DNA of 64,000 nucleotides, taken from positions 3,224,001 to 3,288,000 of the forward strand of contig NZ_CP097289.1 of the NCBI RefSeq assembly GCF_023498005.1. Direction: 5' to 3'. Below are positions 54,441 to 63,475 of this stretch, one piece after another (position 1 is the first letter of the stretch; every line of letters starts with the position of its first letter). The position numbers were made by a program, and so were the translations under genes. The notes under the pieces are model-generated. The model did no database searches. It worked only from the letters and a program-made list of their open reading frames with translations, and had not been told where the DNA came from. The stretch comes from Streptomyces durmitorensis. GTDB taxonomy: Bacteria > Actinomycetota > Actinomycetes > Streptomycetales > Streptomycetaceae.

Positions 54441-56165
54441 TCAGCGGCCCCCATCCACGTACTCAGACTCTCCCTCAGCCCGAACCCCCTCACTCGCCGC
54501 CCCCGAAGCAACGACCACCCCAGCCCCCTTGCGCGCCCCGGCCCGCGGCAGCAGTACCGCCACCACGATCGTCCCCACCCCGAGGATCACCGCGCCGATC
54601 AGGCTCGTGTGGGCCACCGCGCCAGAGAACGCCGAGCCCACCGCATCCGCCATCTGGTGCGCGCCCCCGGCCAGTTCCTGCGCCTGCGCCTTCAGCTGCG
54701 CCGCCTCCTGGGGCGATGAAGCCTTCGCCGCCTTCTCCGTGAGTTCGCGTGCCTGCTCGGCGATGCCCTGGGCCACACCGTTGCCCGCGCCCACCGAGTC
54801 CTGGGCCGTGTCGAGCGCGGAGGCGGGCAGCTTGCTGCCCGACGTCTCATCGGCCAGCTTCGACGAGTACGAACCCGCGAGGACCGAGCCGAGGACCGCG
54901 ATCCCCAGCGAACCGCCCAGCTCCAGCGAGGTGTCGTTCACCGCGCCGCCCACGCCGAGCTCCGACTCGGGGAACGCGCCCATGATGGCGTCCGTGCAGG
55001 GCGAGACCGCGAAGCCCAGGGACATGCCAAGGATGATCAACGGTGCCACGAAGTCCCCGTACGTGGAGCCCGCCTCGATCTGTGTCAGGAGGGCAAGGGC
55101 CACCGTGCCGCCGACCATGCCCGCCACCACCATGATCTTGCCGCCGATGCGCGGCGCGAGGATCCCGGTGACCGCCGAGCCCACGAACACCGCACCGGCC
55201 AGCGGCAGCATGCGGATGCCGGTCTCAAGCGGGTCGTAGTCGAGGACGAACTGGAGGTGCTGCGTCAGGTAGTAGAAGGCGCCGAACACCGCGAGGAAGA
55301 AGAGCGCCACGGCCAGGTTCGAGCCCGCGAAGCCGCGCTGCGTGAACTTGCGTACGTCGAGGACCGGGCGCGGGTGCTTCAACTCCCAGACCACGAAGGC
55401 GATCAGGCCGAGGCCCGCCACCACCGCGGCGGAGATGGCGCGCACGCCCCATCCGAAGTGCGGGCCATCGATGATCATGAAGATCAGGGAGCCCACCCAG
55501 ACGACCGAGAGCAGACCGCCCACGTAGTCGATCCGGCCGTGCTGCGCCGCCTTGGAGGGCGGCACGAGGACGAACGCGCCGATGATCGCGAGCACCGCCA
55601 CCGGGATGTTGATCAGGAACGTCGAGTGCCAGCCGTTGTCGCGAAGCAGCGCGCCCGCGATCAGCGGGCCCGCCGCGATCGCGATGCCGGACGTGGCCGC
55701 CCAGATGGTGATCGCCTTGGCCCGCTCGGCACGCGGGAAGGTCGCCGCGAGGAGTGAAAGCGTCGCGGGCATGATCAGCGCCGCGCCCACGCCCATCACG
55801 GCGCGGACCACGATGACCGCCGTCGAGCTGTCCACCATCGCGCCCGCTCCGGCACCGGCGGACATGATCACCAGGCCGAGCACCAGCGCGCCCCTGCGGC
55901 TGTACTTGTCGCCGATCGCGCCGAGCAGCAGCATCAGCGCGGCGTACGGGACGGTGTAGGCGTCGATGACCCACTGCAGGTCGGAGCTGGACAGGCCGAG
56001 GTCCATGGTCATGTCGGGCGCGGCCACGGTCAGCGCGGTGTTCGCCATCACGGCGATGAGGAGGCTCAGGCAGAGCACACCCAGGGCCCACCAGCGGCGG
56101 GCGTACGGCCGGTCCATCCGTTCGACCGGTTCGTTGATCAGCAGAGGCATCTGGATTTCACCCAT
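54441..56165 (-). CDS. DHA2-family (EmrB/QacA-like) MFS drug exporter
   Basis: A 574-residue 14-helix proton antiporter. The N-terminal region RRWWALGVLCLSLLIAVMAN is followed by SSDLQWVIDAYTVPYAALML, motif C-like GVGAALIMPATLSLLA and the final helices from about 525. A hydrophilic Ala/Gln/Glu-rich loop at about 465-505 lies between the last helices. ATG 56165 is chosen because operator repeats occupy 56172-56236, so the start must be downstream of them. It is divergent from a TetR gene, which is very likely its repressor. Substrate unknown, probably a drug or dye. Confidence 0.92.
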   Translation of the reverse strand: MGEIQMPLLINEPVERMDRPYARRWWALGVLCLSLLIAVMANTALTVAAPDMTMDLGLSSSDLQWVIDAYTVPYAALMLLLGAIGDKYSRRGALVLGLVIMSAGAGAGAMVDSSTAVIVVRAVMGVGAALIMPATLSLLAATFPRAERAKAITIWAATSGIAIAAGPLIAGALLRDNGWHSTFLINIPVAVLAIIGAFVLVPPSKAAQHGRIDYVGGLLSVVWVGSLIFMIIDGPHFGWGVRAISAAVVAGLGLIAFVVWELKHPRPVLDVRKFTQRGFAGSNLAVALFFLAVFGAFYYLTQHLQFVLDYDPLETGIRMLPLAGAVFVGSAVTGILAPRIGGKIMVVAGMVGGTVALALLTQIEAGSTYGDFVAPLIILGMSLGFAVSPCTDAIMGAFPESELGVGGAVNDTSLELGGSLGIAVLGSVLAGSYSSKLADETSGSKLPASALDTAQDSVGAGNGVAQGIAEQARELTEKAAKASSPQEAAQLKAQAQELAGGAHQMADAVGSAFSGAVAHTSLIGAVILGVGTIVVAVLLPRAGARKGAGVVVASGAASEGVRAEGESEYVDGGR

Positions 56166-56171
56166 CCCGTA

Positions 56172-56236
56172 TTGCACAAGCTTGTGTAACTACACACTGA
56201 TGTGCAAGATACCCGATGTTGCACAGTGATGTGCAA
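56172..56236. promoter_or_regulatory. Three TetR operator copies
   Basis: An 18-bp dyad TTGCACA-N4-TGTGCAA occurs perfectly at 56219-56236 and with one or two changes at 56172-56189 (TTGCACA..TGTGTAA) and 56190-56207 (CTACACA..TGTGCAA). The first two abut; the third is 11 bp further on. They cover the divergent promoters of the exporter and the TetR gene. Confidence 0.8.
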
Positions 56237-56277
56237 GTGGGTGAGCGGGGGCCCGCGCGAGTGGGCAGAATGGGGCC

Positions 56278-56916
56278 ATGAATCCCCGCCCCGCGAGCAG
56301 CGTCAGAGCCGACGCCAACCGCCGCCGCATCCTCGACGTCGCCGTCGCCGAGCTGCTGCGCGACCCCGACGCGTCCATGGACCAGATCGCGCGCGCCGCG
56401 GGCGTGGTGCGCCGGACGGTGTACGGGCACTTCCCCAGCCGTGACGCGCTGATCGAGGCGATCGTGGAGCGGGCCGTCGAGGCGGTGGAGAGCGCGCACA
56501 GCGCGGGTCGCGAGGGCATCGACGACCCCGCGGAGGCGGTGGCCGGTTCACTGCTCGCCGTCTGGGACGTCGCCGACCGCTACCGCCTGCTGCTCTCGCT
56601 CTCCCATCGGAGCGTCACGATGGGCGGCATCCGCGAACGGCTCGGCCGCGTCCACGAGTCCGGCCTGGAGACGTTCCAACGCGGCCTGGACGGCGGCACG
56701 TTCGTGTCGCCGCTGCCGACGCGGGCGCTCGGCTACGTACTCGAAGGGATCCTGTTCGCCGTGATGGAGGCCGTCAACGACGGTGTCGTACCAGCGGAAA
56801 AGGCGGGCAGGTCCACCGCGATCACGATTCTGACCGCGGCGGGCCTGCCCGCCTCCAAGGCCACCGAGGTGGTGACCAGGGTCGCCGACCGAAGGGCCGC
56901 GACCAGCGACGGCTAA
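56278..56916 (+). CDS. TetR-family repressor
   Basis: A 212-residue regulator with a TetR HTH (RRRILDVAVAELLRDPDASM, then DQIARAAGVVRRTVYGHFPS) and an all-helical C-terminal ligand domain. It is divergent from the DHA2 exporter with three TTGCACA-N4-TGTGCAA sites between, so it probably represses the pump and itself until a pump substrate binds. Its stop overlaps the convergent symporter stop by 4 bp. Confidence 0.92.
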   Translation: MNPRPASSVRADANRRRILDVAVAELLRDPDASMDQIARAAGVVRRTVYGHFPSRDALIEAIVERAVEAVESAHSAGREGIDDPAEAVAGSLLAVWDVADRYRLLLSLSHRSVTMGGIRERLGRVHESGLETFQRGLDGGTFVSPLPTRALGYVLEGILFAVMEAVNDGVVPAEKAGRSTAITILTAAGLPASKATEVVTRVADRRAATSDG

Positions 56917-58325
56917 GCCGTCAGGGACTTCTTCTCGGCGCCCTCCGGCTGCGGCGGGATGGCGTCCACCGTCTCCCGGCCCGCGTCGTCGGGCTCGGGA
57001 GCGCTGTCGTCGAGCAGCGTCCGCTCGTCGAACGGCAGCTTCCCGGCCAGCACGAGCTCGACCCGCTCCCGGTCGACCTCCTTGGTCCACGTACCGATCA
57101 GGAGCGTCGCCACCGCGTTGCCCGCGAAGTTGGTCAGGGCGCGGGCCTCGCTCATGAAGCGGTCGACGCCGATGATCAGGCCGACGCCGTCCACCAGGCC
57201 CGGCTTGTGCGACTGCAGGCCACTGGCCAGGACCGCGATGCCGGAGCCCGAGACGCCGGCCGCGCCCTTGGACGCGATCATCATGAACAGGAGCAGGGAG
57301 ATCTGCTCACCGATGCCGAGCGGCTGGTCCATCGCCTCGGCGATGAAGAGCGACGACATGGTCAGGTAGATCATCGTGCCGTCGAGGTTGAAGGAGTAGC
57401 CCGTCGGGACGGTGATGCCGACGACCGGGCGGCTGACGCCCAGGTGCTCCATCTTCGCGATGAGCCGCGGCAGCGCGGACTCGGACGAGGAGGTGGAGAG
57501 GATGAGCAGGAACTCGCGGCCCAGGTATTTCAGGAGCTTGAAGAGGTTGACGCCGGTCACCAGGCGCAGCAGCGTGCCGAGCACGATCAGGATGAACAGC
57601 GCACAGGTGACGTAGAACCCGATCATGATCGTGGCAAGCGCCTTCAGGGCGTCCGTGCCGGTCTCGCCGACCACCGCCGCCATCGCGCCGAACGCGCCGA
57701 CCGGGGCGGCCCACATGATCATGCCGAGCACGCGGAAGACCAGCCGCTGGATGTGCCCGATGCCGCGCAGGATCGGCTCCCCGGAGCGGCCCATGGCCTG
57801 CAGCGCGAAGCCCACGAGCAGCGCGACGAGCAGCGTCTGCAACACCTCGCCCTCGGTGAAGGCGGAGACGAGCGTCTTCGGGATGATGCCGAGCGCGAAG
57901 TCGACGAGACCCTTGTTCGCCTCTTCGGCCGCGTCGTGGCCCGCGCCCTTCTCGGAGTCGGAGATGTCCATGCCGGAGCCCGGGTGCAGGATGTTGCCGA
58001 CGATCAGGCCGATGGCGAGCGCGACGACGGACATCGCGACGAAGTACGCCAGTGCGAGGCCGCCGACCTTGCCGACCTTGGCGGCCTTACGGACCGAGCC
58101 GACGCCGAGGACGATCGTGCAGAAGATGATGGGCGAGATCATCATCTTGATCAGGTTCACGAAGCCGGTGCCGACCGGCTTGAGCTCCTTGGCGAAGTCG
58201 GGGAAGAGCAGGCCGACACCGATACCGAGGACGACGGCGATGATGACGGCGATGTACAGATAGTGGGTGCGGTCCCGCTTGGCTGCGGGCGCCTTTGCCA
58301 CCTGGCTGTCGGTGGTGTCGGCCAC
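56913..58325 (-). CDS. dctA: Dicarboxylate/H+ (or Na+) symporter, DctA family
   Basis: A 470-residue DAACS transporter for C4-dicarboxylates such as succinate, fumarate and malate. The serine-rich re-entrant motif STSSSESALPRL and PTGYSFNLDGT are intact, and a later re-entrant loop reads SKGAAGVSGSG. GTG 58325 follows AAGGAGG by 6 bases. It is divergent from a CitA/DcuS-type kinase and its regulator, the usual arrangement for dicarboxylate-induced uptake. A hydrophilic C-terminal tail of about 35 residues is Asp/Glu/Pro-rich. Confidence 0.93.
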   Translation of the reverse strand: MADTTDSQVAKAPAAKRDRTHYLYIAVIIAVVLGIGVGLLFPDFAKELKPVGTGFVNLIKMMISPIIFCTIVLGVGSVRKAAKVGKVGGLALAYFVAMSVVALAIGLIVGNILHPGSGMDISDSEKGAGHDAAEEANKGLVDFALGIIPKTLVSAFTEGEVLQTLLVALLVGFALQAMGRSGEPILRGIGHIQRLVFRVLGMIMWAAPVGAFGAMAAVVGETGTDALKALATIMIGFYVTCALFILIVLGTLLRLVTGVNLFKLLKYLGREFLLILSTSSSESALPRLIAKMEHLGVSRPVVGITVPTGYSFNLDGTMIYLTMSSLFIAEAMDQPLGIGEQISLLLFMMIASKGAAGVSGSGIAVLASGLQSHKPGLVDGVGLIIGVDRFMSEARALTNFAGNAVATLLIGTWTKEVDRERVELVLAGKLPFDERTLLDDSAPEPDDAGRETVDAIPPQPEGAEKKSLTA

Positions 58326-58369
58326 GAGGGCCCTCCTTGAACGACTACGTCGGCGTTTTCGGCCAGTGC

Positions 58370-58426
58370 GTGCGGCTCACGTCCTGGTTCGGCCCGTGCG
58401 TGCGTCTCGTGCGGCTCACGTCCTGG
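58370..58426. promoter_or_regulatory. 18-bp direct repeats between dctA and its two-component system
   Basis: GTGCGGCTCACGTCCTGG occurs perfectly at 58370-58387 and 58409-58426, 39 bp apart, with a further TTCGGCC(C/A)GTGCGTGCG similarity ahead of each. Likely response-regulator sites controlling dctA, whose start is 45 bp from the first copy. Confidence 0.65.
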
Positions 58427-58521
58427 GCAGGCGAATCTCGGGTGACTATCTCTCGCCCTGTGAGGGCGGTCACCCTTGCGTTCATTTAGTTCGCACTTAT
58501 ACGGCCAGGCAGACTGGCAGC

Positions 58522-60201
58522 ATGTCCCTCGCCCGTCCACCCCGCCCGCGCAGCCTCGCCGGGCAGCTCTTCGCGATGCAGATCGTGCTGGTCACCGTCG
58601 TGGTGGCCGGATGTGCGCTCTTCACGTTCCTGAGCGACCGGCAGCAGGCCGAGGAGGGCGCGCGCCGCCAGGCGACGGCCGCGGCGCGGGCGGTGGCGGA
58701 CTCTCCCTCGGTGCGCGAGGCCGCCCGTGGCGAGAATCCGACGAAGACCCTCCAGCCGTACGCGACGGACGTACGCCTGCACACCGGGGTCGACTTCGTG
58801 ACGATCATGGACCCGGACGGCATCCGCTGGACGCACCCCGACGAGGACCAGATCGGCGAGCGCTTCCTGGGCCACCGGGCGGACGCCCTGCGGGGCCAGA
58901 CCTTCACCGAGACGTACACGGGAACGCTCGGCCCCTCCGTGCGCGTGGTCACCCCCATCAGGGACGGTGACCGCATCACGGGTCTGGTCAGCGCGGGCAT
59001 CACCATCGAGGAGATCAGCCAGAAGGCGCGCGGCCAGCTCCTCGCCCTGCTCGGGGTCGCGGCCGGGGCGCTCGCGCTCGGCGGACTCGGTACGTACGTC
59101 ATCAACGCCCGCCTGCGCCGCCACACCCACGGCATGAACGCCGCCGAGCTGAGCCGCATGCACGACTACCACGAGGCGGCGCTGCACGCGGTGCGTGAGG
59201 GACTCCTGATGCTGGACGGACAGCGCAGGATCGCCCTCATCAACGACGGAGGGCGCGAGCTGCTCGGCGTATCGGGCGACCTGGTCGGCCGGAACGTCGC
59301 CGAGCTCGGACTGCCCGCGCCGCTGACCGGCGCGCTGCTCGCTGCCGAGCCGCGGGTGGACGAGCTGCACCTGACGGCGGACCGCGTGGTCGTCGTCAAC
59401 ACGTCCCCCGTGTCGAGCGGTGAGCGCAGGGGCACGGTGGTGACCCTGCGCGACCACACCGAACTCCAGGCCCTGACCGGTGAGTTGGACTCGGAGCGCG
59501 GTTTCACGCGGGCGCTGCGCTCGCAGGCCCACGAGGCGGCGAACCGGCTCCACACGGTGGTGTCCCTCATCGAGCTGGGCCGCGCCGACGAGGCGGTCGA
59601 CTTCGCCACGGCCGAGCTGGAACTGGCGCAGACGCTGACGGACCAGGTGGTCGCCGCGGTGAGCGAGCCGGTCCTCGCGGCCCTGCTCCTGGGCAAGGCG
59701 GCCCAGGCCAACGAGCACGGCGTGGAGCTCGTCGTCTCCCCCGACAGCAGCATCGACGACGGCATGCTGCCCGCGGACCTGCCCGCGCGCGACCTCGTGA
59801 CCGTCCTCGGCAACCTGATCGACAACGCGGTGGACGCGGCCCAGGGCTCACCGGCGGCCCGTGTGACGGTGACGGCGCGGGCCGACGAGGCGGGCCTTAC
59901 GCTGCGAGTGTCGGACACCGGCCCCGGGGTCGACCCGGCCCACACCGAGGCGGTCTTCGAACGCGGCTGGTCGACCAAGGCCACGGCGGGCCGGGGGCTC
60001 GGCCTGGCCCTGGTCCACCAGACGGTGACCAAGCACGAGGGGACACTCGCGGTGCGGGAGGCGCCGGGGGGCGGCGCGGAGTTCGAGGTCCACCTGTGGA
60101 CGGCCGCCGTCGGCGCGGGCCGCCGGGCGCACTCCCCGGTGCCGGGTGCCGATGACGAGGCGTCCCGTGCGCCGGACGCAGCAGACGGAGGCACCAAGTG
60201 A
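58522..60201 (+). CDS. CitA/DcuS-family sensor histidine kinase
   Basis: A 559-residue kinase. Two membrane helices (about 17-36 and 172-192) enclose a PASC/Cache sensor domain of about 135 residues with the family segment DFVTIMDPDGIRWTHPDEDQ. A cytosolic PAS domain (215-330), the SpoOB-like helix with phospho-acceptor His in SQAHEAANRLHTVVSLIELG and an HATPase domain (LGNLIDNAVDAA; DTGPGVD; GRGLGLALVHQ) follow. The ligand is probably a di- or tricarboxylate. The response regulator start overlaps its stop (GTGA). Confidence 0.92.
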   Translation: MSLARPPRPRSLAGQLFAMQIVLVTVVVAGCALFTFLSDRQQAEEGARRQATAAARAVADSPSVREAARGENPTKTLQPYATDVRLHTGVDFVTIMDPDGIRWTHPDEDQIGERFLGHRADALRGQTFTETYTGTLGPSVRVVTPIRDGDRITGLVSAGITIEEISQKARGQLLALLGVAAGALALGGLGTYVINARLRRHTHGMNAAELSRMHDYHEAALHAVREGLLMLDGQRRIALINDGGRELLGVSGDLVGRNVAELGLPAPLTGALLAAEPRVDELHLTADRVVVVNTSPVSSGERRGTVVTLRDHTELQALTGELDSERGFTRALRSQAHEAANRLHTVVSLIELGRADEAVDFATAELELAQTLTDQVVAAVSEPVLAALLLGKAAQANEHGVELVVSPDSSIDDGMLPADLPARDLVTVLGNLIDNAVDAAQGSPAARVTVTARADEAGLTLRVSDTGPGVDPAHTEAVFERGWSTKATAGRGLGLALVHQTVTKHEGTLAVREAPGGGAEFEVHLWTAAVGAGRRAHSPVPGADDEASRAPDAADGGTK

Positions 60202-60884
60202 CAGAGCCGATCCGGGTCCTGGTCGTCGAGGACGACCCCGTCGCCGCGGACGCCCACGTCCTCTACGTGAACCGCATCCCCGGCTTCCACGCCGTGGGCA
60301 AGGCGCACAGCGCCGCCGAGGCGAAACGCGCCCTGGACCGGACCGAGGTGGACCTGCTCCTCCTCGACCTCCACCTGCCCGACGGCCACGGCCTCCAGCT
60401 GGCCCGCACCCTGCGCGCCGCGGGCCACCGCGCGGACGTCATCGCCGTCACATCGGCCCGCGATCTCGCGGTCGTACGCGAGGGTGTCTCCCTCGGCGTG
60501 GTCCAGTACGTACTGAAGCCCTTCACCTTCGCCACCCTGCGCGACCGCCTCACCCGCTATGCCGAGTTCCGCACCGCCGCGGGCGAGGCCACCGGTCAGG
60601 ACGAGGTGGACCGCGCCCTGGCCACCCTGCGTGCGCCCAGCCCCGCCGCCCTGCCCAAAGGGCTCAGCGGCCCCACCCTGGAGAGGGTGACCCGCACCCT
60701 GCGCGACGCACCCCCCGAGGGCGTCACCGCCGCGGTCGCCGCCGAGACCGTGGGGATCTCCCGCATCACCGCGCGCCGCTACCTGGAACACCTGGTCACC
60801 ACGGGCCGCGCCGCCCGCACCCCGCAGTACGGCCAGGTCGGCCGCCCCGAGTACGCCTACCGCTGGCTGACGTCGGGCACCTGA
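60198..60884 (+). CDS. CitB/DcuR-family response regulator
   Basis: A 228-residue regulator. The receiver has VVEDDPVA, phospho-acceptor Asp in LLLLDLHLPDGHG near 55 and the Lys in YVLKPFTF; the C-terminal HTH reads VTAAVAAETVGISRITARRY, then LEHLVTTGRAART, typical of CitB/DcuR proteins. Coupled to the kinase by a 4-bp overlap. It should activate the divergent dctA gene through the repeats at 58370-58426. Confidence 0.92.
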   Translation: MTEPIRVLVVEDDPVAADAHVLYVNRIPGFHAVGKAHSAAEAKRALDRTEVDLLLLDLHLPDGHGLQLARTLRAAGHRADVIAVTSARDLAVVREGVSLGVVQYVLKPFTFATLRDRLTRYAEFRTAAGEATGQDEVDRALATLRAPSPAALPKGLSGPTLERVTRTLRDAPPEGVTAAVAAETVGISRITARRYLEHLVTTGRAARTPQYGQVGRPEYAYRWLTSGT

Positions 60885-60966
60885 CGCGACCTGGCGCCAC
60901 CCGACGCCACCTGGCGCCCCAAGTCCCCACCCGCGTACGCCGATTAACGCCCGATGCGGCCTCCCA

Positions 60967-61038
60967 TAACAACGTTGTCACGTTGATGACAAGCGGCGAT
61001 GCACGAGCATTGACCTTGCTCCGAGCCCGCCCTTACGT
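60967..61038 (+). promoter_or_regulatory. LacI-type operator and promoter of the sugar ABC operon
   Basis: ACAACGTTGT (60969-60978), inside TAACAACGTTGTCA, is a LacI-family palindrome. TTGACC (61010-61015) and TTACGT (61033-61038), 17 bp apart, form a possible promoter. A direct repeat (GACGCNACCTGGCGCC) lies just after the response-regulator stop. The LacI regulator is not in the window. Confidence 0.5.
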
Positions 61039-61107
61039 TCACCGGGCAGCCCCGCGTTGCGCCCTGCGTGGTAACCCAGCCGCGTCGGCCAGTAGGAGGT
61101 CGTGCCC

Positions 61108-62463
61108 GTGCGTCCCACCACCCCTCTGCTCCTCGCCACCGCCCTGGTCGCCGCCGGCACCCTCACCGCGTGCGGCGGGGACTCCGGCGACGATCCGGAC
61201 ACCGTGAAGGTCTCCTTCAAACAGTCCACGGACAACCAGGTCAAGGTCATGGACACCTATCTGGCGGACATCAAGAAGCAGTTCGAGAAGGCGAACCCCG
61301 GCAAGAAGGTGAAACTGGTGCCGATCAAGGCGCCGGACTCCGAGTACTACACCAAGCTCCAGCAGATGATGCGCTCCCCGAAGACCGCGCCCGACCTGGT
61401 CTACGAGGACACCTTCCTCATCAACTCGGACATCACCAGCGGGTACTTGAAGCCCCTCGACCCGTACCTGGACAAGTGGGAGGACTGGAACCAGTTCATC
61501 GGCACGTCCAAGTCGGCGGCGAAGGCGGCGGACGGCAAGACGTACGGCGTGCCGGACGGCACCGACACCCGCGGTCTCTGGTTCAGCAAGGGCATCTTCA
61601 AGAAGGCCGGTCTGCCGGCGGACTGGCAGCCCAAGTCGTGGGACGACATCCTCGAGACCGCGCGGACCATCAAGAAGAAGGTCCCGGGCGTCACACCCCT
61701 GAACGTCTACACCGGCAAGCCCGCGGGCGAGGCCGCCACCATGCAGGGCATGGAGATGCTCCTGTACGGCACGGGCCAGGACCCGATGTACGACCCGAAG
61801 TCGAAGAAGTGGGTCACGGGAAGCCAGGGTTTCAAGGACTCCCTGAAGTTCGTCGAGACGGTCTACAAGGAGAAGCTCGGCCCTGACGTCACCGACGCCC
61901 TCGACCCGAACTTCGCCACCCGGGTGCGCGGCGAGCTCCTGCCCGAGGACAAGCTCGGCATCAACCTCGACGGCTCCTGGCTGCCGCAGGACTGGGGCAA
62001 GGGCGCGGGTCACGAGTGGCCCGAGTGGTCGAAGAAGCTGGGCCTCGCCCACATGCCCACCCAGAACGGCGAGGCTCCCGGCAAGGTGAGCATGTCCGGC
62101 GGCTGGACCTGGGCCATCCCGACCAAGGCGTCCAACCCCGACCTGGCCTTCAAGTTCATCGAGCAGATGCAGACCAAGGCCAACGCCCAGAAGTGGTACG
62201 TGGCCAACTCGGGCATCGCGGTCCGCAAGGACGTCGCCGCCGACCCCGCGTACCTCAAGGCGCAGCCCGGCCTGAAGTTCTTCACCGACCTGGTGCCCTC
62301 GACCCACTACCGCCCGGCGTACCCGGCGTACCCGAAGGTCTCCACCGCGGTGCAGGAGGCCATGGAGAAGGTCACGACGGGTGACGCCTCCGTGGAGGAC
62401 GCGGCGAGCGGATACGACGACGAGGTCAAGGCGGCGACGGACGGCGAGGTCGTCGAGAAGTGA
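61108..62463 (+). CDS. Sugar ABC transporter substrate-binding lipoprotein
   Basis: A 451-residue family 1 solute-binding protein. The signal and lipobox TLTAC (Cys near 22) anchor it to the membrane; the two-lobed fold is indicated by VKLVPIKAPDSEYYTKLQQM, APDLVYEDTFLINSD and SMSGGWTWAIPTKASNPDLA. GTG 61108 is 8 bases after AGGAGG; GTG 61102 would leave only 2. It heads an operon with two CUT1 permeases and binds a mono- or oligosaccharide that sequence alone cannot name. A LacI-type operator lies upstream. Confidence 0.92.
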   Translation: MRPTTPLLLATALVAAGTLTACGGDSGDDPDTVKVSFKQSTDNQVKVMDTYLADIKKQFEKANPGKKVKLVPIKAPDSEYYTKLQQMMRSPKTAPDLVYEDTFLINSDITSGYLKPLDPYLDKWEDWNQFIGTSKSAAKAADGKTYGVPDGTDTRGLWFSKGIFKKAGLPADWQPKSWDDILETARTIKKKVPGVTPLNVYTGKPAGEAATMQGMEMLLYGTGQDPMYDPKSKKWVTGSQGFKDSLKFVETVYKEKLGPDVTDALDPNFATRVRGELLPEDKLGINLDGSWLPQDWGKGAGHEWPEWSKKLGLAHMPTQNGEAPGKVSMSGGWTWAIPTKASNPDLAFKFIEQMQTKANAQKWYVANSGIAVRKDVAADPAYLKAQPGLKFFTDLVPSTHYRPAYPAYPKVSTAVQEAMEKVTTGDASVEDAASGYDDEVKAATDGEVVEK

Positions 62464-62527
62464 CCGCCGGCGCGCGGTAGTTGTCGTCCGTACGCAAGGG
62501 ATACGCAAGGGAAGTGAGTGCCCCGAG

Positions 62528-63475
62528 GTGACCACCGCACCCCCCGCCGGGCCCGGCGACATCGTCAAGACAGCGCCGGGCCCGTCCTCCTCTCATCCAC
62601 CGTCCCGCCGCAAGCTGACGGGCCGGGCGCTGTCCCGCGCACTGCCCGTCTCGCCCGCCGTGATCCTGCTGCTCCTCTTCCTGGCAGGACCCATCGGCTA
62701 CTGCGCGTACATCGCCTTCACCGACCTCCAGCTCACCGGCCAGGCGGAGTCGAGCTTCGTCGGGTTCGACAACTTCCGTAAGGCCTTCGGCGACGAGGCG
62801 TTCCTCAACGCGGTCTGGCTGACCCTGGTCTTCACGGTCGTGTCCTCGCTCATCGGGCAGAACACCATCGGCCTCGCCCTCGCGTCCCTGATGCAGCGGG
62901 CGTCCAAGCCGGTCCGTACGCTCACCGGTGCGATCGTGATCACGGCGTGGGTGCTTCCCGAGGTGGTGGCGGCCTTCCTCCTGTACGCGTTCTTCCGCCG
63001 CGAGGGCACGCTCAACGCGGTCCTCGACTTCCTCCATCTCCCGTCCCAGAACTGGATGTACACACTGCCGATCCTGGCGGTGTCGTTCGCCAACGTCTGG
63101 CGGGGGACGGCGTTCTCGATGCTGGTCTACTCGGCGGCCCTGAACGAGATCCCCAAGGAGATCACCGAGGCGGCCGAGGTGGACGGCGCGGGCGGCTGGC
63201 GCCGCATGTGGCACATCACGCTGCCGATGATCCGCAGGTCCATCGGCACGAACCTGATGCTGAACACCCTCCAGACCCTCTCCGTCTTCGGTCTGATCTG
63301 GGTGATGACGCGAGGCGGCCCGGGAAACCGCAGCCAGACCCTCCCTCTGTTCATGTACGAACAGGCCTTCCAGAAGAGCATGATCGGCTACGGCACGGCG
63401 GTGGCGCTTCTGCTCCTGGTCGTCGGCTCACTCTTCTCCCTCGTCTATATGCGCCTGCTCCGCACGGAGGTCTGA
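62528..63475 (+). CDS. Sugar ABC transporter permease (MalF-like, CUT1)
   Basis: A 315-residue membrane protein with six helices after a hydrophilic N-terminus of about 40 residues. The EAA loop reads EIPKEITEAAEVDGAGGWRR then MWHITLPMI, which contacts the ATPase subunit. GTG 62528 is the chosen start, without a strong ribosome-binding site. It lies 64 bp after the binding protein and abuts the next permease. As usual in Streptomyces CUT1 systems, no ATPase gene is adjacent in the visible part; a shared MsiK may serve. Confidence 0.9.
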   Translation: MTTAPPAGPGDIVKTAPGPSSSHPPSRRKLTGRALSRALPVSPAVILLLLFLAGPIGYCAYIAFTDLQLTGQAESSFVGFDNFRKAFGDEAFLNAVWLTLVFTVVSSLIGQNTIGLALASLMQRASKPVRTLTGAIVITAWVLPEVVAAFLLYAFFRREGTLNAVLDFLHLPSQNWMYTLPILAVSFANVWRGTAFSMLVYSAALNEIPKEITEAAEVDGAGGWRRMWHITLPMIRRSIGTNLMLNTLQTLSVFGLIWVMTRGGPGNRSQTLPLFMYEQAFQKSMIGYGTAVALLLLVVGSLFSLVYMRLLRTEV

